From: Actinospica sp035493475
GTDB taxonomy: Bacteria > Actinomycetota > Actinomycetes > Streptomycetales > Catenulisporaceae
Assembly: GCA_035493475.1 (NCBI GenBank)
Contig: DATJIF010000035.1
Span: 15,929-79,928, forward strand
DNA length: 64,000 nt
Direction of reading: 5' to 3'
Part shown: positions 16,059-23,893 of the stretch, one piece after another
Numbering within the stretch: the stretch's first letter is position 1
Layout: each line of letters opens with the position of its first letter
The notes under the pieces: model-generated
Told to the model about the DNA's origin: nothing
Databases searched by the model: none
Seen by the model: only the letters and a program-made list of their open reading frames with translations
Program-made: the position numbers and the translations under genes

Positions 16059-16733
16059 ATGTCCAAGGCGACGACCGCGTCCGGACTCGACGAGGCGCAG
16101 GCCCGGGGCCTGGCCGAGATGTGGGACGACGAGGAGGTCCAGCAGGGGCCGGCCAGCGCCCGCCGGCTGCTGGTGGCGGCCGTGGACGCGTTCGCCGCGC
16201 GCGGCTACCACGGCACCTCGACCCGGGACATCGCCGACCGCGCGGGGCTGAGCCCGGCGGGCGTGTACGTGCACTTCGCCTCCAAGGAGGATCTCTTCTA
16301 CCGGATCACCCTGGTGGGCCACCAGCGGACGCTGCGCAACGCGGTGCTGGCCGTGCAGGCGGTCGGCGAGGCCGGACCGGCGGCGCGGCTGCACGCGGTG
16401 ATCGCGGCGCAGACCACATGGCAGGCCCGGCACCACACCACCGCGCGCGTCGTCGAGTACGACCTGCCCGCGCTCTCGCCGGAGCACTACGAGGAGGTCG
16501 CCGCGCTGCGCCGGCAGATCACCGCCCTGGTGCGCGGCATCCTGAACGAGGGCGTGCGGGCCGGGGTGTTCGACGTGCCGAACGTGGACGGGACGACGCT
16601 CGCGCTGCTGTCCATGGTCACGGACGTGGCCCGCTGGTACCCGTCGAACAGCCGCCAGTCGCCCGAGGAGCTCGGCACCCTGTACGCCGACCTCGCGCTG
16701 CGGATGGCCGCGCCGCATAACTCAGACTCCTGA
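16059..16733 (+). CDS. TetR family regulator of the acyl-catabolism block
   Basis: 224 residues. HTH GTSTRDIADRAGLSPAGVYVHFASKEDLFYRI is a clear TetR_N domain; the C-terminal helical domain is of the acyl-CoA-responsive KstR/FadR-like length. GGAAGGAG lies 9 nt before the ATG; a GTG one codon earlier is equally possible. Two identical palindromes in the flanking promoters are its probable sites. Its 3' end overlaps the convergent SDR gene by 12 nt. Confidence 0.92.
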   Translation: MSKATTASGLDEAQARGLAEMWDDEEVQQGPASARRLLVAAVDAFAARGYHGTSTRDIADRAGLSPAGVYVHFASKEDLFYRITLVGHQRTLRNAVLAVQAVGEAGPAARLHAVIAAQTTWQARHHTTARVVEYDLPALSPEHYEEVAALRRQITALVRGILNEGVRAGVFDVPNVDGTTLALLSMVTDVARWYPSNSRQSPEELGTLYADLALRMAAPHNSDS

Positions 16734-17474
16734 CTTGAGCAGCAGCCCGCCGTCCAGCACGAGGGTCTGCCCGGTGATCCAGCCCGCGTCCGGCGAGGCC
16801 AGGAACGCGACGGCGCCCGCGATGTCGTCCGGCACGCCGAGCCGGCCGAGCGGGTACCCGGCGGCCACCTTCTCCTCGCGGCCCTCGTAGAGCACGGACG
16901 CGAAGTCGGTCTTCACGATCGCCGGGGCGACCGCGTTCACCCGGATCCCGGGGCTGAGCTCGTCGGCGAGCTGCGCGGTCAGCTGCATCAGCGCGGCCTT
17001 GCTGGCGCCGTACGCGCCGATCATCGCGGCGGGTCCGAGCCCGGCCACCGACGCGACGTTGACCACCGCGCCGCCGTGCTCGCCGAGCCACGCCTTGTGC
17101 GCCTCCCGCACCCAGGCCAGCGTCGAGATCACGTTGACCTCGAAGACCTTGCGGAACGCGGCCGGGTCGAGGTCGATCATCCGGCCGTAGACGGGGTTGA
17201 TCCCGGCGTTGTTGACCAGGATGTCCAGCGAGCCGAAGGCCTCCACGGTGTCCGCGACGGCCTTGGCCTGGTGCTCCGGATCGTCGGCCCGCCCCGGCAC
17301 GGCGATCGCGTGCTCCGCGCCGCCGAGCTTGGCCACCGCCTCGGCGAGGGTCTCGGCGCGGCGGGCCGTGATGCACACCCGGGCCCCCTCCTCGACCAGC
17401 CGCTGGGCGATCGCGAGACCGATCCCGCGGCTCGCGCCGGTGATCAACGCCGTCTTTCCGTGCAGGTCGCGCAC
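16722..17474 (-). CDS. Short-chain dehydrogenase/reductase
   Basis: 250 residues, classical SDR: TGASRGIG cofactor motif (12-19), NNAG (88-91), catalytic Ser142, Tyr155 and Lys159. NAD(P)-dependent oxidation or reduction of a hydroxyl/keto group, plausibly at the 3-hydroxyacyl stage. GTG start chosen with GGAG 8 nt upstream; the longer in-frame ATG form has no RBS. The TetR palindrome 17514-17527 lies 40 nt upstream. Confidence 0.92.
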   Translation of the reverse strand: MRDLHGKTALITGASRGIGLAIAQRLVEEGARVCITARRAETLAEAVAKLGGAEHAIAVPGRADDPEHQAKAVADTVEAFGSLDILVNNAGINPVYGRMIDLDPAAFRKVFEVNVISTLAWVREAHKAWLGEHGGAVVNVASVAGLGPAAMIGAYGASKAALMQLTAQLADELSPGIRVNAVAPAIVKTDFASVLYEGREEKVAAGYPLGRLGVPDDIAGAVAFLASPDAGWITGQTLVLDGGLLLKSGV

Positions 17475-17513
17475 GATAGCTCCGTTCCGTGTCCAGCACT
17501 GCTCGACAAGCAC

Positions 17514-17527
17514 TAAGCGCTTGCTTA
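17514..17527. promoter_or_regulatory. TetR operator TAAGCGCTTGCTTA (copy 2)
   Basis: Same 14-mer as at 15998-16011, in the divergent gap between the two SDR genes. Extended context CTAAGC...GCTTAG makes this copy a 16-bp palindrome-like site. Confidence 0.85.
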
Positions 17528-17604
17528 GGATCCCGCCTAGAATGCAACCGCGGCCCCGGCATGTCAATCACCGGGGCACCGACCGACGCTCAAGGAGCTA
17601 CCCG

Positions 17605-18375
17605 ATGGGGCTGGATCTGAACGACGCTGGCGTGGTGGTCACCGGTGCCGCCGCCGGGATCGGCGCGGCCATGGCCCGCAGTTTCGCGGCGGCGGGCGCG
17701 CGGGTCGTCGTCAACGACCTCGACGCGGACCGGCTCGCGGCGGTCGCGGCGGAGATCGGCGCGCTCGCGGTCCCCGGCGACGCGGCGTCCGCGGAGGGCG
17801 TGTCCGCCCTGGTCGCGGCGGCAACGGACCACCTCGGCGCCATCGACCTGTTCTGCGCGAACGCGGGCGTCGGCGGCGCGCCGGACCTCGAGGACGAGGC
17901 GGGCTGGGAACTCGCCTGGAACGTCAACGTGCTGGCCCACGTCCGAGCCGCGCGCGCCCTGCTGCCCGGCTGGCTCGAGCGTGGCCGCGGGCACTTCCTC
18001 GCCACCGTCTCCGCGGCGGGCCTGCTGACCATGCTGAGCGCGCCCGCGTACTCGGTCACCAAGCACGGCGCGCTGGCCTTCGCGGAGTGGCTGAGCGCCA
18101 CGTACGGCGACAAGGGGATCACGGTCCAGGCGCTGTGTCCGCAGGGTGTGCGCACCGCGATGATGGAGTCCACCGGCAAGGCGGGCGAGGTGCTGCTCGC
18201 GCCCTCCGCGATCGAGCCGGAGCAGGTCGCCGAAACCGTCGTCGCAGCCCTCGACGACGGCCGCTTCCTCATCCTGCCGCACCCCGAGGTCGCCGAGTAC
18301 TACGCCGCGCGCGCCGCGTCCCCCGACCACTGGCTGTCCTCGATGCGCAAGCTCCAGGCCGCGATCGAGGCGTAG
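17605..18375 (+). CDS. Short-chain dehydrogenase/reductase
   Basis: 256 residues, SDR with TGAAAGIG (13-20), ANAGVG (85-90), Ser136, Tyr149 and Lys153. The substrate loop and the C-terminus (HPEVAEYYAARAASPDHWL) are those of a subgroup often found with fatty-acid or steroid-type degradation genes. AAGGAG lies 7 nt before the ATG. Shares the operator-bearing gap with the other SDR, so both likely answer to the TetR. Confidence 0.9.
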   Translation: MGLDLNDAGVVVTGAAAGIGAAMARSFAAAGARVVVNDLDADRLAAVAAEIGALAVPGDAASAEGVSALVAAATDHLGAIDLFCANAGVGGAPDLEDEAGWELAWNVNVLAHVRAARALLPGWLERGRGHFLATVSAAGLLTMLSAPAYSVTKHGALAFAEWLSATYGDKGITVQALCPQGVRTAMMESTGKAGEVLLAPSAIEPEQVAETVVAALDDGRFLILPHPEVAEYYAARAASPDHWLSSMRKLQAAIEA

Positions 18376-18410
18376 CGGGTGTCCGGGGGACGCGTCTGCC
18401 TGCTATCTCG

Positions 18411-20153
18411 TCACCAGATGGGGATGGCCTGCGTGTCCACCGTCTGATGCGGAGTGTCCACGCCCGGGTGGCCGCGGAAGTCCGTCCACACCGGGTGCAG
18501 CAGCCCGTCCCAGCCGATCACGGCCGCCGAGTAGTCGCCGATGAACTCGCCCTGCAGCGTCTTCCCGGTGACCAGCCCGGTGCCGACGAACTGGACGTCC
18601 GGGTTCGCCGACTGCGTGGTGATGCGGTGCTGGGCCGAGTAGTGCCCGTTCCAGCCGATCGTCGTGTAGGCGTAGTCGAGGTTGATGCCGGTCGGGTCGT
18701 AGGAGCGCGTGTAGTACGTCACCGCGACCCTGCCGCCGAACGCCGCGACCGCCGGGAAGAACACGTCCCCGCCCGGCTCCGCGGCGGCCACCGGACTCCA
18801 GTGCCGGCCGTCGGCGGACCCTGAGATGAACGCGGTGCCGTCCGTCTTCACCGAGGCGCCGGACGAGTCGTACTGCCCGTTGCGGTCGTCGGACCACGTG
18901 ACGTAAAGGTGCTGCGTCACCGGATCGACGGTCAGCTGCGGGTACGAGTTGATCCGGAAGTTCTCGCCGGTCAGCGTGTTGTTGGCGACGTCCGCGTTAT
19001 ACGGGTAGTCGTAGTTCTGGCCGACCTGCTCGGAAGTCCACGTCTTGCCGTGGTCGCGCGAGTACGCGACGACGGTCTCGTCGTGGTCACTGGCTCCGTC
19101 GCAGGCGAGCGTGGCGCAGACGGTCCCCTCGTACGCGACGTACAAGGTGCCGTTGGCCGTCACCTTCGGGTTCGAACCCTGCGAGAAGGCCGTGAGCCCG
19201 CCGGAGAAGTTCGTGGTCGTCGGGGACACGCGGTAGGCGTCCGACCAACTGTGACCCTGGTTGTTCGAGGTCTTCAACATGATCGGCGACTCGACGTAGT
19301 TGCCGGACGCGTCGTACGTGAACCGCGTCCAGGTCAGGTACACCTGCCCGGAGTGCGGATCGACGGTGATCCACTCCTTGTCGTTGAAGTAGTTCGTCGA
19401 CGTCGGCGTCCCGTCCGGCGCCACGCCGTCCAACTGCACGATGCTCGGCGAACCCCAGGTGAGCCCGCCGTCGTGCGACACCGAAACGGCGATCCCCGAA
19501 CCGGAGTTCAGCCGCGAGAAGACGATGTTGGCGTAGTAGACGGTGTTGTGCGGCCCGAACGCGAGCACCGGGTCACCGGCCGAGTCCATGTCCGTCAGCG
19601 CGCCGGTCGCGCCGGTCTGGAACGTCAGGCCCGGCAGCACGATGTTCTTCCACGTCCTGCCGCCGTCGAACGACGTATACGCCCAGCCCGAGGAGTCGTT
19701 GCGGTCCTCCCGCGAGTTGAAGACGCGGTAGTCGTTCGACCCGGCCACCAGATTCCGCGGATTCTGCGGATTCACGGCCACGGTCGTCTCGTTCTGCGCG
19801 GCATAACACCCGGTCTGGCTGCCGACATTCACGACCGTGTCGCCATTGATCGCGTCCACATTCGGCGCGATCGGATTGTAGACGTGCGTATCACCCGCAT
19901 ACGACTGGCACAGCGCCGACAGCGCGGCGGAGTCCTCCTGATCGTCCTCACCGTACGCGAGCACGTAGTTGAGCAGCGGATTGTGCGAGGCGGTATGCGC
20001 GGTGTCGGTCCTGGCAGCGTGCGTGCCGGCGGTCCGGGCGGCGGCCCTGCCGGAGGCCGCCTGTGCCGCCGGAGCCGCGGCGATACCGGCCGCGGCCAAC
20101 GCCGTCGCCGCCACCACCCCGCCCCACGCGAGCCGACTACGAGTCCTGATCAT
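18411..20153 (-). CDS. Secreted Asp-box (BNR/sialidase-fold) protein
   Basis: 580 residues. Signal peptide 1-33 ends AAQAA. Several Asp-box repeats are visible (SFDGGRTW, SHDGGLTW, SNNQGHSW, SRDHGKTW, SADGRHWS), indicating a six-bladed sialidase-type propeller. The Arg triad and FRIP motif of true sialidases were not identified, so glycosidase activity is not assured. It may instead be a carbohydrate-binding or related secreted hydrolase. ATG chosen immediately before MIRTRSRLAWGG; GGGAGGGG is about 11 nt upstream. Transcribed from the promoter at 20194-20222. Confidence 0.85.
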   Translation of the reverse strand: MIRTRSRLAWGGVVAATALAAAGIAAAPAAQAASGRAAARTAGTHAARTDTAHTASHNPLLNYVLAYGEDDQEDSAALSALCQSYAGDTHVYNPIAPNVDAINGDTVVNVGSQTGCYAAQNETTVAVNPQNPRNLVAGSNDYRVFNSREDRNDSSGWAYTSFDGGRTWKNIVLPGLTFQTGATGALTDMDSAGDPVLAFGPHNTVYYANIVFSRLNSGSGIAVSVSHDGGLTWGSPSIVQLDGVAPDGTPTSTNYFNDKEWITVDPHSGQVYLTWTRFTYDASGNYVESPIMLKTSNNQGHSWSDAYRVSPTTTNFSGGLTAFSQGSNPKVTANGTLYVAYEGTVCATLACDGASDHDETVVAYSRDHGKTWTSEQVGQNYDYPYNADVANNTLTGENFRINSYPQLTVDPVTQHLYVTWSDDRNGQYDSSGASVKTDGTAFISGSADGRHWSPVAAAEPGGDVFFPAVAAFGGRVAVTYYTRSYDPTGINLDYAYTTIGWNGHYSAQHRITTQSANPDVQFVGTGLVTGKTLQGEFIGDYSAAVIGWDGLLHPVWTDFRGHPGVDTPHQTVDTQAIPIW

Positions 20154-20193
20154 GTGTGTGGTAACCCCTCCCTCGATCCAGTGGGCAGGGGTG

Positions 20194-20222
20194 AAGCTAG
20201 AACCACGCGAACAGGTTGCCAA
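20194..20222 (-). promoter_or_regulatory. Probable housekeeping promoter of the Asp-box gene
   Basis: On the minus strand TTGGCA and TAGCTT are separated by exactly 17 nt, close to the -35/-10 consensus, and lie about 45 nt before the ATG. Confidence 0.6.
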
Positions 20223-20245
20223 GTGCCCGCCACGGAAGAGACGGA

Positions 20246-20260
20246 AGTTTAACTTAAACT
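20246..20260. promoter_or_regulatory. 15-bp AT-rich palindrome upstream of Asp-box promoter
   Basis: AGTTTAACTTAAACT is a perfect palindrome around a central C. It lies about 24 nt upstream of the -35 hexamer and overlaps the stop codon of the VanX-like gene. In ~72% GC DNA it stands out as a likely operator. Confidence 0.5.
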
Positions 20261-20964
20261 AGAGATTCCGAAGCGGCGCACGGGGGAGGCGTGGCCGCGT
20301 CATAGATCGCGAACTCCGCCCCCGAAACGTAAGCCCAATAACGATCCCCGTACGACCAGTGCCACCACTCCGTCGGATAGTTCACCATCCCGACCGACGC
20401 CAGCGCCTCCCCCAACATCGCCCGATTCCCCCGAGCAGCGGCACTGAGCCCCGGCGCGTCCGTGTAGCACGCCCCGCCGCTCTCCTCCGGCGTAGCAGCC
20501 TCCGGACACCCCATGTCCAACTCCCGGCCGTCGCCGTCCACCAACGTGAGATCCACCGCCGCACCCCCGACATGCGGCGCCACCGCCAACGGCGCCACGT
20601 ACCGACTCGCCAACGCGTCCGCCTCCTCCCCCGAAAGCCCCGGCGCCGCCGCCAGCAACTCCGCCCGATACCCCTCGAAGATCGACACCTGCACCCCCGG
20701 CGGCCGATACGCCTCCACAATCAGCAACCTGACCCCGTGCCCCCGAGCCAACCCCCGATCCGCCGCCACCAACCGATCCCCCACCCCCTCCCGCACATGC
20801 GCGAACCACCCGTCCGCATCCCCCCGCCGCCCGTCCACCAGCAACGTCCCCCGCAGATCCACCAGCCCCTCCCCGGAATCCCGCACCGAGACCCCCCGAA
20901 TGCGCGGATCGGAGATGAGGACGATGTCGGCGATGTCGTCGATGTCGGCGTTCGAAGGCGTCAT
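20254..20964 (-). CDS. VanX-like D-alanyl-D-alanine dipeptidase
   Basis: 236 residues. Peptidase M15D signatures: EAYRP with Arg87, the Zn ligands His131 and Asp138 (APHVGGAAVDLTL), catalytic Glu199 and Zn ligand His202 (TEWWHWSYG). It hydrolyses D-Ala-D-Ala. No vanH, vanA or vanRS genes are nearby and no signal peptide is visible, so it is probably a cytoplasmic turnover enzyme rather than glycopeptide resistance. Divergent from the PadR gene. Confidence 0.92.
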   Translation of the reverse strand: MTPSNADIDDIADIVLISDPRIRGVSVRDSGEGLVDLRGTLLVDGRRGDADGWFAHVREGVGDRLVAADRGLARGHGVRLLIVEAYRPPGVQVSIFEGYRAELLAAAPGLSGEEADALASRYVAPLAVAPHVGGAAVDLTLVDGDGRELDMGCPEAATPEESGGACYTDAPGLSAAARGNRAMLGEALASVGMVNYPTEWWHWSYGDRYWAYVSGAEFAIYDAATPPPCAASESLV

Positions 20965-21024
20965 GGTGATCCATCTTGCCGGATCTTCCGCCCCGCGATC
21001 ACCCGCCGCCCGGCGAGACTTGTT

Positions 21025-21047
21025 CTCTACCTAGCCCCTAAGTAGAG
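21025..21047. promoter_or_regulatory. Inverted repeat, probable PadR operator
   Basis: CTCTAC (21025-21030) and GTAGAG (21042-21047) are perfect inverted arms 11 nt apart. The site ends 7 nt before the PadR start codon, which suits autorepression. Confidence 0.55.
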
Positions 21048-21054
21048 TTCTGCC

Positions 21055-21399
21055 ATGAGGGAGAGCCAGGAGTTCCCACGGTTGACCGCCGCAACGGTCG
21101 CGGTACTGCGCGCCCTACTGGAGGAACCGACGCGCGAGGTCTACGGCCTGCAGCTATGCGCCATGGCAGCGCTGCCCACCGGCACCGTGCACCCGATCCT
21201 CGCGCGACTGGAGAAGATGGAGTGGCTCACCTCCGAGTGGGAGCAGATCGACGCACGCGCCGAGGGCCGACCGCGACGGCGCTACTACAAGCTCAGCGAA
21301 CGCGGCGCCACACGCGCGAGGGCGGCAATTGAGCGTGCTGAGACCCAGAGCGCCGAGCTACGCGCGCGTCACCCCGGCCTCGCGGGAGGTGCAGCGTGA
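21055..21399 (+). CDS. PadR family regulator
   Basis: 114 residues, PadR winged helix: LRALLEEPTREVYGLQLCAMAALPTGTVHPILARLEKMEWL and the EGRPRRRYYKLSERG wing. First gene of a three-gene operon with GTGA overlaps. The pattern of a PadR gene followed by a helical membrane-associated protein gene is common in actinobacteria. Confidence 0.92.
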   Translation: MRESQEFPRLTAATVAVLRALLEEPTREVYGLQLCAMAALPTGTVHPILARLEKMEWLTSEWEQIDARAEGRPRRRYYKLSERGATRARAAIERAETQSAELRARHPGLAGGAA

Positions 21400-22067
21400 G
21401 CTCGCGGATCGCCCTGGCCCAGCTCTTCGTGAAGGTCGTCAAGGACGAGGACGAGCGAACCCTGAATAATGCGTTCGGGATCGCGACGCAGGAACTCGAG
21501 CGGGCCTTCGGTGAGATGGAGATCGTTGCACGGGCTCTTCAGAGCGATCGGGAGCTCGCCTCCACCTATGCCCGCGATCTCGCTGACACCCTGTCCGGTG
21601 CCATGAAGTCGATCGACGTTCTCACCGCCTACTTCGGCGTCTACTCATCCGGCATACTGACGCCGAACATATTCTCCGCGTTCACTCGCGCAGAGACCTT
21701 CGCGGAACGTCTCGCCCGGGGAGGTCCGCCGAGCAGGTACGAACATGAAGTGGTCGATGCGGTTCGATTTTCACTTGAGCGTGGCCGCCTGGATCTCGCA
21801 TCGATTTCGTTTCGCCTCACGCTTGCACGGGATAGCACGCGCCCCCTCGTATACGGGCTGACGTGGCGTCTAGCCAGCTTGGCGGCACGTCTGCTTCCTC
21901 CATCGGACCGCCCACGCTACGCCGAGGAATTCCAGTCCGAGCTACACGAGCTCGCCCAGATATCCGGCCGGGCTCAGCTGACGTACGCCGCACGCCTACT
22001 GGCTCGCGCGATTCCACTGCGCCACGAGCTGCACCGCACCGCCCACAAAGTCGCGGGGGAACAGTGA
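21396..22067 (+). CDS. PadR-linked helical protein, function unknown
   Basis: 223 residues, mostly helical and charged. The C-terminal segment LLPPSDRPRYAEEFQSELHEL resembles a motif widespread in actinobacterial proteins encoded next to PadR regulators. No catalytic motif. GTG start overlaps the PadR stop (GTGA), so it is translationally coupled and presumably functions with or through PadR. Confidence 0.8.
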   Translation: MSSRIALAQLFVKVVKDEDERTLNNAFGIATQELERAFGEMEIVARALQSDRELASTYARDLADTLSGAMKSIDVLTAYFGVYSSGILTPNIFSAFTRAETFAERLARGGPPSRYEHEVVDAVRFSLERGRLDLASISFRLTLARDSTRPLVYGLTWRLASLAARLLPPSDRPRYAEEFQSELHELAQISGRAQLTYAARLLARAIPLRHELHRTAHKVAGEQ

Positions 22068-22267
22068 AATCAGCCGTGAAGGCCACCGGAATCGGCCTCG
22101 CCGGAGCGATCGCGACTCAGATCTCCATGAACAGCTGGCCCGCAGCGGCAGTCGCCGGAGCAATCATCATCGCCAGCACGGCGCTCCTGTCGTGGGTGCT
22201 CACGTCGGACTCACGCACGGGCCGGATCTTGAGCATCATCGCAGCCCTCCGCGTCGAGCGCCGCTAG
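22064..22267 (+). CDS. Small membrane protein (67 aa), third gene of PadR operon
   Basis: 67 residues. Two hydrophobic stretches (ATGIGLAGAIATQI and AAVAGAIIIASTALLSWVL) and a basic tail. GTG start overlaps the preceding stop by 4 nt. No family recognised; probably membrane-located. Confidence 0.65.
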   Translation: MKSAVKATGIGLAGAIATQISMNSWPAAAVAGAIIIASTALLSWVLTSDSRTGRILSIIAALRVERR

Positions 22268-22310
22268 GCGCACGAGGTAGCGCGTCCGATCGGACCGCAG
22301 GATACGGGGA

Positions 22311-22518
22311 AACGCCGCAGGCTCGCGGACGTAGCGAGTGAGGAGCGTCAGCGACGAGGGAGCGAAGGTAGCGGGCCGAAGGCTTGGGGCGGGTGGGCGG
22401 GGTAAGTAATCGCCCCGGACGTAGCCGCCGCCACGAAGCGAGGAACGAGCGCAGTGGCGGCGGCGAAGGTAGGGGCGAACACGGAACCGCAGCCCGACGA
22501 CGCAGCCCAAGTCCCACA
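22311..22518. repeat. Modular intergenic repeat, copy B
   Basis: Contains AACGCCGCAGGCTCGCGG, the spacer GGGCGGGTGGGCGGGGTAAG, and a hairpin: CCGCCGCCAC (22425-22434), a 19-nt loop, then GTGGCGGCGG (22454-22463). The hairpin is framed by CCCCGGACGTAG and AAGGTAGGGGCGAACACG. With copy C it fills the 426-nt gap between convergent ends of the PadR operon and pobA; no gene is seen there. Confidence 0.9.
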
Positions 22519-22690
22519 AACGCCGCAGGCTCGCGGACGTAGCGACCGAGGTACGAGGGAGCGTAGGTAGCGGGCCGAAGGCTAGGGCGGGTGGGCGGGG
22601 TAAGTAATCGCCCCGGACGTAGTCGCTGATGCGGAGCGCTAGCGGAGCATCAGGGACGTAGGTAGGGGCGAACACGGGACCGCAGCGCAG
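22519..22690. repeat. Modular intergenic repeat, copy C (tandem with B)
   Basis: Same frame as copy B and starts with the same AACGCCGCAGGCTCGCGG. The hairpin here is CTGATGC (22626-22632) / GCATCAG (22647-22653). The stem sequence is unlike that of copy B but equally complementary, and sits in the same position between GGACGTAG and ACGTAGGTAGGGGCG. Confidence 0.9.
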
Positions 22691-22693
22691 TGG

Positions 22694-23893
22694 CTATAAC
22701 GCGATCCCTACGTAGTTCTCGGCCAGTTCTGCTGCTGCGTGGGGGGATGTGGCTATGCGGTCGAGTTGGCTGAGTTGGAGGCGGGTTTCGAAGTCTGACT
22801 GGTTGGGGTCGGTGTGCAGGGTGGTGGTCATGAAGTAGGAGAAGTGTTCGGCGCGCCAGACTCGGCGGAGGCAGGTGGCGGAGTAGGCGTCTAGGGCTTC
22901 GGGGCTGCCGGTGGTGTGGAGGTGTTCGAAGGCGCGGGCGAGGACGGTCACGTCGGCGGCGGCCAGGTTTAGGCCCTTGGCGCCGGTGGGGGGAACTATG
23001 TGGGCGGCGTCGCCTGCTAGGAAGACTCTGCCCCAGCGCATGGGTTCGGTGACGCTGCTGCGGAGGGGGAGGACGGCGCGTTGGGTGATGGGGCCGCGTT
23101 GCAGCTTCCAGTCGGCGTCCACGGCGAATCTTGCGTCTAATTCGTCCCAGATCTGGTCGTCGGTCCACGCCTGCGGGTCGGTGCCGTTGCGGACCTGCAG
23201 GTAGAGGCGGCTCACGGTGTGCGAGCGCATGCTGAGTAGGGCGAAGCCTCGTGGCGAGTGGGCGTAGATGAGTTCGTCGCTGGACGGGGGGACGTCGGCG
23301 AGGATGCCGAACCAGGAGAACGGATACACGCGCTCGTAGGTCGTGAGTTCGTCGGCGGGGATCGCGTTGCGGGCGACGCCGTGGTAGCCGTCGCAGCCGA
23401 CCACGTAGTCGCACGTCAGGGTTCGATCTTCGCCCTCGTGCGTGTAGTGGATCGTGGGGCTGTCGGTGTCGGCGCCGGTCACGCGGGTGGCGGTGGCTTC
23501 GAAGAGGAGGGGCGCGCCGTCGGCCAACTGGAGCTTGATCAGGTCTTTGACTACCTCGGTCTGCGCGTAGACCCAGACGCGCTTGCCGCCGGTGAGCTTC
23601 GGGAAGTCGATGCGGTGGCGACGGCGGTTCCAGCTGAGTTCGATGCCGTCGTGCGGCAGGCCTTCGCGCTCCAGCCTCTCCCCCGCACCGCTCTCGCGCA
23701 GCACGTCCACCGTGGACTGTTCGAGCACGCCGGCGCGCTGGCGCTGTTCGACGTACGCGCGGTCGCGGGCCTCTAGGACTACGCAGTCGATGCCCGCGTT
23801 GTGGAGCAGGCGGGCTAGGAGCAGGCCGGAGGGACCGGCACCGATTATGCCCACGGTGGTGGCGGCGGCGATGGTGGAGTTCTTCTCGCTCAC
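22694..23893 (-). CDS. pobA: 4-hydroxybenzoate 3-monooxygenase
   Basis: 399 residues. FAD-dependent aromatic hydroxylase converting 4-hydroxybenzoate to protocatechuate with NAD(P)H and O2. Visible: GIIGAGPSGLLLARLL dinucleotide-binding start, the DG-type VVGCDGYHG, and GDAAHIVPPTGAKGLN near residue 290. Last gene of the pca operon; its GTG start overlaps the pcaL stop (GTGA). Placement in the pca operon supports PobA over other group A flavin monooxygenases. Confidence 0.95.
   Translation of the reverse strand: MSEKNSTIAAATTVGIIGAGPSGLLLARLLHNAGIDCVVLEARDRAYVEQRQRAGVLEQSTVDVLRESGAGERLEREGLPHDGIELSWNRRRHRIDFPKLTGGKRVWVYAQTEVVKDLIKLQLADGAPLLFEATATRVTGADTDSPTIHYTHEGEDRTLTCDYVVGCDGYHGVARNAIPADELTTYERVYPFSWFGILADVPPSSDELIYAHSPRGFALLSMRSHTVSRLYLQVRNGTDPQAWTDDQIWDELDARFAVDADWKLQRGPITQRAVLPLRSSVTEPMRWGRVFLAGDAAHIVPPTGAKGLNLAAADVTVLARAFEHLHTTGSPEALDAYSATCLRRVWRAEHFSYFMTTTLHTDPNQSDFETRLQLSQLDRIATSPHAAAELAENYVGIAL

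Noticed and set aside
20254..20964. Vancomycin-resistance cluster
   Set aside because: Only a VanX-like dipeptidase is present; no vanH, ligase or VanRS genes are nearby.
22311..22690. Possible CRISPR array
   Set aside because: Only two long, imperfect tandem units with no short regular repeat-spacer pattern, and no cas genes in the window.
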